DNA from: Geomonas oryzae
Lineage (GTDB): Bacteria > Desulfobacterota > Desulfuromonadia > Geobacterales > Geobacteraceae
Direction of reading: 5' to 3'
Assembly: GCF_004117875.1 (NCBI RefSeq)
Contig: NZ_RAHW01000004.1
Coordinates: 454,907 to 518,906 of the forward strand
Length of the DNA stretch: 64,000 nucleotides
The notes under the pieces are model-generated. The model was not told the origin of the DNA and did not search any database. It saw nothing but the letters and a program-made list of their open reading frames with translations. Shown piece after piece: positions 61,188 through 64,000 of this stretch (the first letter of the stretch is position 1; every line of letters starts with the position of its first letter). The position numbers were made by a program, and so were the translations under genes.

Positions 61188-62048
61188 ATGGATAAGGCAC
61201 GGACATACGAGCAGCGTTTCGAAAGGGTCTTCCGCTACATCGAGCGGCACCTGGATGAACCGTTGACGGTGGAGAGGTTGAGCGGGGTGGCGCACTTCTC
61301 AAAATTCCACTTCCACAGGCAGTTCTCGCTCTACGCGGGAATCGGGGTCTTCGCCTACATCCGGCTCCTGCGGTTGAAACACGCTTCCTACCGGCTCTTG
61401 TACCGCCGGGAGGAGCGGGTCATCGACATCGCGCTGGACGCCGGATTCGAGAGCCCCGAGGCCTTTGCCCGTGCCTTCAGACAGATGTTCGGACAGTCTC
61501 CTTCTCAATTCAGAAAATCACCCAAGTGGCGGCCCTGGAAGGAGCGCTTCCGGCTGCCGCAAAACGAAAGGAGAAATGAGATGGATGTGAAAATCGTGGA
61601 GTTCCCCGAGACGCGGGTCGCGGTACTGGCCCACCGTGGGGCACCGGAAAAGCTGGACGAGTCTGCGCTCAGGTTCATCGAGTGGCGCAAGCAAAGCGGG
61701 CTGTCGCCGGTGAAACAGTCGCTTACCTTCGGCGTCGCTTACGACGACCCGGAGGTCACCGAGCCGGAGCGTTTCCGCTTCGACATCTGCGGCGAGGTGA
61801 CGCAAACCGTGCCGGAGAACCCGCAGGGGGTGGTGAACGGGGTCATCCCCGGCGGCCGCTGCGCCGTGGTGCGCCACCTGGGCTCGCATGATGATATCGG
61901 CAACACCGTCTATCCGCTGTACCGGGAATGGCTCCCCAAAAGCGGCGAGGAGCTTAGGGATTTCCCGCTCTTCTTCAATTACCTGAACCTGATGCCGGAC
62001 GTCGCCGCGCATGAGTTGGTGACGGATGTTTATCTGCCGCTGAAATAG
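61188..62048 (+). CDS. AraC regulator with GyrI-like ligand domain
   Basis: A 286-residue regulator. The N-terminal AraC DNA-binding domain (TYEQRFERVFRYIERHLDEP and DIALDAGFESPEAFARAF) is followed by a C-terminal GyrI-like/SOUL-type domain (MDVKIVEFPETRVAVLAHRG to YPLYREWLPKSG). This is the Rob/SoxS-like order in which the C terminus binds small hydrophobic molecules. An earlier in-frame ATG at 61155 is possible. The effector and targets are unknown. A strong terminator follows at 62070. Confidence 0.82.
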   Translation: MDKARTYEQRFERVFRYIERHLDEPLTVERLSGVAHFSKFHFHRQFSLYAGIGVFAYIRLLRLKHASYRLLYRREERVIDIALDAGFESPEAFARAFRQMFGQSPSQFRKSPKWRPWKERFRLPQNERRNEMDVKIVEFPETRVAVLAHRGAPEKLDESALRFIEWRKQSGLSPVKQSLTFGVAYDDPEVTEPERFRFDICGEVTQTVPENPQGVVNGVIPGGRCAVVRHLGSHDDIGNTVYPLYREWLPKSGEELRDFPLFFNYLNLMPDVAAHELVTDVYLPLK

Positions 62049-62069
62049 GAGATGGGGGATGTGAGGATG

Positions 62070-62113
62070 AAAGGCTCCGTTTCTCATCCAGGTGCGAAAT
62101 GGAGCCTTTTTTT
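62070..62113 (+). terminator. Rho-independent terminator
   Basis: AAAGGCTCC at 62070-62078 pairs with GGAGCCTTT at 62101-62109, extended by GTTTC/GAAAT, and TTTTTT follows. Confidence 0.88.
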
Positions 62114-62124
62114 GCAGCTGCCGA

Positions 62125-62160
62125 CGCCCTCACCCTGTCCCTCTCCCGGAGGGAGAGGGG
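62125..62160. repeat. Half copy of the CCCTCTCC/GGAGAGGG repeat
   Basis: GCCCTCACCCTGTCCCTCTC and CCGGAGGGAGAGGGG match the right arm of the element at 13024. The 62161-62394 remainder has no gene I can support. Confidence 0.75.
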
Positions 62161-62394
62161 ATGTGGGAGTTAGGCGAAGGTCATGATCTATCGGAGCGAG
62201 GGTGAGTGGATCTTATTCGTTTACTTATTAATCGAAATAGTGTATACGCAATCGGCATAGCGTGAGGGAAGTGCTCCTGCTGATCCGCCCGATGGCCGTT
62301 CCCCCGCAAGGAAGCGATGTTATTTCATCGGCCCGTACGGGCCTGCGGTTCAGCGGCCGCCGACTGCAGTGGGGTTGACGGCATTCAGGATGCC

Positions 62395-62982
62395 ATGATG
62401 CGCTCTCTACCGATGTACGACGCGATGCAAGGGGCCCTCAAACAGGCCCACATGCTTTCCTCCGCAGTTGTCGCCGCAAGCGGCGCCTCTCTTTTGTACC
62501 TGCTGCATATCTACAACATTTCCTCCAAGAAAATCGAGCTTGCGTTACTGAACCAGGCGACCATTGAACTGGTCTGCTACATGCTCCTGCCGAGCATCGC
62601 CTTCAGTGTCGTTACCGGCGCGATCATCTGCCTTGCTGAAAGCCGCGTCTTCTCCTGCCACTACATGGCGACGAAAGCCACCAACGCGGTAGCCGCGATC
62701 GCCCTCGGGACGAGTCTCTACTTCGGGCTGCAAAAGCTCGCCGCCGCGGCTTCGGACGTGCGCGGGGTGGCGCTGGCGGGATGGCAGCTTCAGGCGGAAG
62801 ACGTGCTGGGGGGGATGAACCTCATCGCCGCGGTTTTCATGGGGACGGTTCTTTTCGTCTTGTACAACGTGGTGCGCCGCCCCTGTTCGGAGTCCGGCGG
62901 ATGCGAACTCTGCAAGCGGGAACGGGATCAGGGACGCTGCGCAGGGGAGAGGGGACGGCTATCCGGGGACGCCGGTAAGTAG
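62395..62982 (+). CDS. Hypothetical membrane protein
   Basis: A 195-residue protein with about four hydrophobic segments (LSSAVVAASGASLLYLLHIY, LLPSIAFSVVTGAIICLA, AVAAIALGTSLYFGL, LIAAVFMGTVLFVLYNVV) and a cytoplasmic Cys/Arg-rich end (CSESGGCELCKRERDQGRC). No family recognised. The start is uncertain: the frame is open to an ATG at 62317. Its 3' end overlaps the YkgJ gene by 24 bases on the opposite strand. Confidence 0.55.
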   Translation: MMRSLPMYDAMQGALKQAHMLSSAVVAASGASLLYLLHIYNISSKKIELALLNQATIELVCYMLLPSIAFSVVTGAIICLAESRVFSCHYMATKATNAVAAIALGTSLYFGLQKLAAAASDVRGVALAGWQLQAEDVLGGMNLIAAVFMGTVLFVLYNVVRRPCSESGGCELCKRERDQGRCAGERGRLSGDAGK

Positions 62983-63681
62983 AAGCGGATTGTCGAAGCC
63001 CGCCTCGGCTACGAAACGTGCGGCTGCATCGGGCCCTTCCTGGCAGGCCTCGGCAAGGCCTTTGCGGATCAGGTGCACTAGGACGCCTAAGTTGCCGTAG
63101 AGGGCGAAGCCGAAGTGAAGGCGCATGTGCTGCGCCGCGGCTTCCTCGAGTTCCTTGCCGCTTTCCTGCAGGGTCGCGACGTAGTGGCTGGGAAAGGCGA
63201 CGACCTTGCGGTCGAGCCCGGCCAGAAACGCCTCGCGTTCTTCCGGCGCAAGCGTGGAGAAGTCGGCGCCGCACCAGACGCTTTCGCGCGTGGAGATGAG
63301 GGCACGGCAGGTGAGGGGACGTACCGGGTAGACGCTGCAGGTTCCTTCGTCATCGAGCAGGGGGCAAAATCCCATCTGGCGGTGCAGGCGCAGGTATTGA
63401 GGTAGTTCGCGGACGTTTTTCACGAGATCCCGCAATCGCACCGCGTAGTTCTCCACTTTCTCGGCCTGCGCCTCGTCCAGGCGGCGCGCTACGGCAAGCG
63501 CCTCGGCGAACCCGGTATGGACGGCGAGGCTGCAGCAGTTGCGGCATCCCTTGCCGCAGTGAATCGAGCCGCCGCCCGCGCGGTAGTCGTCGACCCAGGA
63601 ACGCACCAACATCTCCAGGAACATCTGCTGCTGTTTGACCTGCTCTAGGAGCTGGTCGATCTTCTCGCCTGCTGCCGCCAT
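62959..63681 (-). CDS. YkgJ-type cysteine-cluster protein
   Basis: A 240-residue protein with the cluster CGKGCRNCC near the N terminus and CPLLDDEGTCSVYPVRPLTC in the middle, the eight-cysteine pattern of YkgJ/Fe-S or zinc-cluster proteins. The rest is helical. The family is linked to metal binding or rRNA and flagellin modification in some members, but its role here is unknown. The start ATG 63681 is chosen over GTG 63699 because GGAGGG lies between them. Confidence 0.78.
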   Translation of the reverse strand: MAAAGEKIDQLLEQVKQQQMFLEMLVRSWVDDYRAGGGSIHCGKGCRNCCSLAVHTGFAEALAVARRLDEAQAEKVENYAVRLRDLVKNVRELPQYLRLHRQMGFCPLLDDEGTCSVYPVRPLTCRALISTRESVWCGADFSTLAPEEREAFLAGLDRKVVAFPSHYVATLQESGKELEEAAAQHMRLHFGFALYGNLGVLVHLIRKGLAEACQEGPDAAARFVAEAGFDNPLLLTGVPG

Positions 63682-63814
63682 CGCTTGGATTCCCTCCACC
63701 TTTTTACTTCTTGACGCCCGGCAATATAAACAGGGATTGGGAGGATGTCAAACGAGTCATCATCGATGAGAAGGGAACTTTTGAGCTGCCCGATTGAGAC
63801 TGGGATAGATAAAA

Positions 63815-63877
63815 GGCAAATCCCCCCTGTCCCCCCTTCGCCAAGGCTACGGGGGGCAGGCTCCCCCTTCGCAAAGG
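63815..63877. repeat. CCCCCTTTGCGAAGGGGG repeat, inverted copy
   Basis: The inverse of 27305-27372, with the same GCCAAGGCTACGGGGGGCAG core. It lies in the 63700-63981 space, which otherwise shows no gene. Confidence 0.8.
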
Positions 63878-63981
63878 TTCTTCAGGAAATTCCGGGAACG
63901 GGGCACAAAAAATAAATGCGACAACGACAGCACTGGGTTATTTTGAGGTTCCCCAACCAACAAATACTCAGGAGGCCGCCG

Positions 63982-64000
63982 TTGTCGCAACCCGATCTTA
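63982..64000 (+). CDS. Probable start of a gene cut by the window edge
   Basis: AGGAGG at 63970-63975 is six bases before a TTG at 63982, which reads MSQPDL into the edge. A GTTGTCGC half site mirrors GCGACAAC near 63919. Only six codons are visible, so neither family nor certainty of the start can be given. Confidence 0.35.

Overview
The window looks like a chromosomal segment of a GC-rich Geobacter/Geomonas-type bacterium (Desulfuromonadia). The reasons are gene-level and come from reading alone: a multiheme cytochrome beside a flavoprotein reductase, a sigma-54 activator, a UGA-interrupted peroxiredoxin that reads as a selenoprotein, hemerythrin-like proteins, a probable futalosine-pathway amidohydrolase, split riboflavin and pantothenate operons, and several families of palindromic intergenic repeats. 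No database search was run, so family names rest on recognisable motifs.

Region 1 (1-12 kb) starts inside a DUF3793 gene followed by a DUF2325 gene, a PAP2 phosphatase, a zinc-ribbon-like protein and Tex. A sigma-54 activator with a V4R-type sensor faces a divergent tetraheme cytochrome, periplasmic flavoprotein reductase and porin, which together look like a periplasmic respiratory module. A bacteriohemerythrin-like protein and an MFS transporter follow. Region 2 (12-29 kb) is core metabolism on the plus strand: dCMP deaminase, nrdR, ribD-ribE-ribBA-ribH-nusB, hom, pfkA, a GAF/MCP receptor, panBCD and an amidohydrolase. Set within it on the minus strand is a small hemerythrin/iron-sulfur-like cluster with an FNR/HcpR-type palindrome, followed by the selenocysteine peroxiredoxin with a SECIS-like hairpin.

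Region 3 (29-46 kb) is accessory: secreted or lipoprotein hypotheticals, a LysE exporter with an AraC regulator, a glutathione peroxidase, an NTF2-like protein, a lipoprotein alpha/beta hydrolase, and long intergenic stretches of repeats, including an unusual degenerate array at 35.9-36.4 kb and 84-bp palindromes at 41.9 and 43.8 kb.

Region 4 (46,897-59,711) is an integrated mobilizable island in the 3' end of the tmRNA gene ssrA. It is bounded by a 20-bp direct repeat of the ssrA 3' end. The right part is GC-rich and carries a tyrosine integrase, HipBA, an AlpA-like regulator, a ribbon-helix-helix protein with a palindromic operator, and a MOBF relaxase-helicase whose first metal-ligand histidine appears to be arginine. 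The left part is AT-rich and carries a candidate anti-phage block: a TIR-domain protein overlapping a small partner gene, an OLD-like AAA-TOPRIM protein, an orphan protein and two decayed integrase 3' ends. The likely original ssrA terminator now lies at the far left end of the island.

Region 5 (59.7-64 kb) holds ssrA, smpB, a DUF2442 protein, an AraC/GyrI regulator, a membrane protein, a YkgJ-type protein and the start of a gene cut by the window edge.
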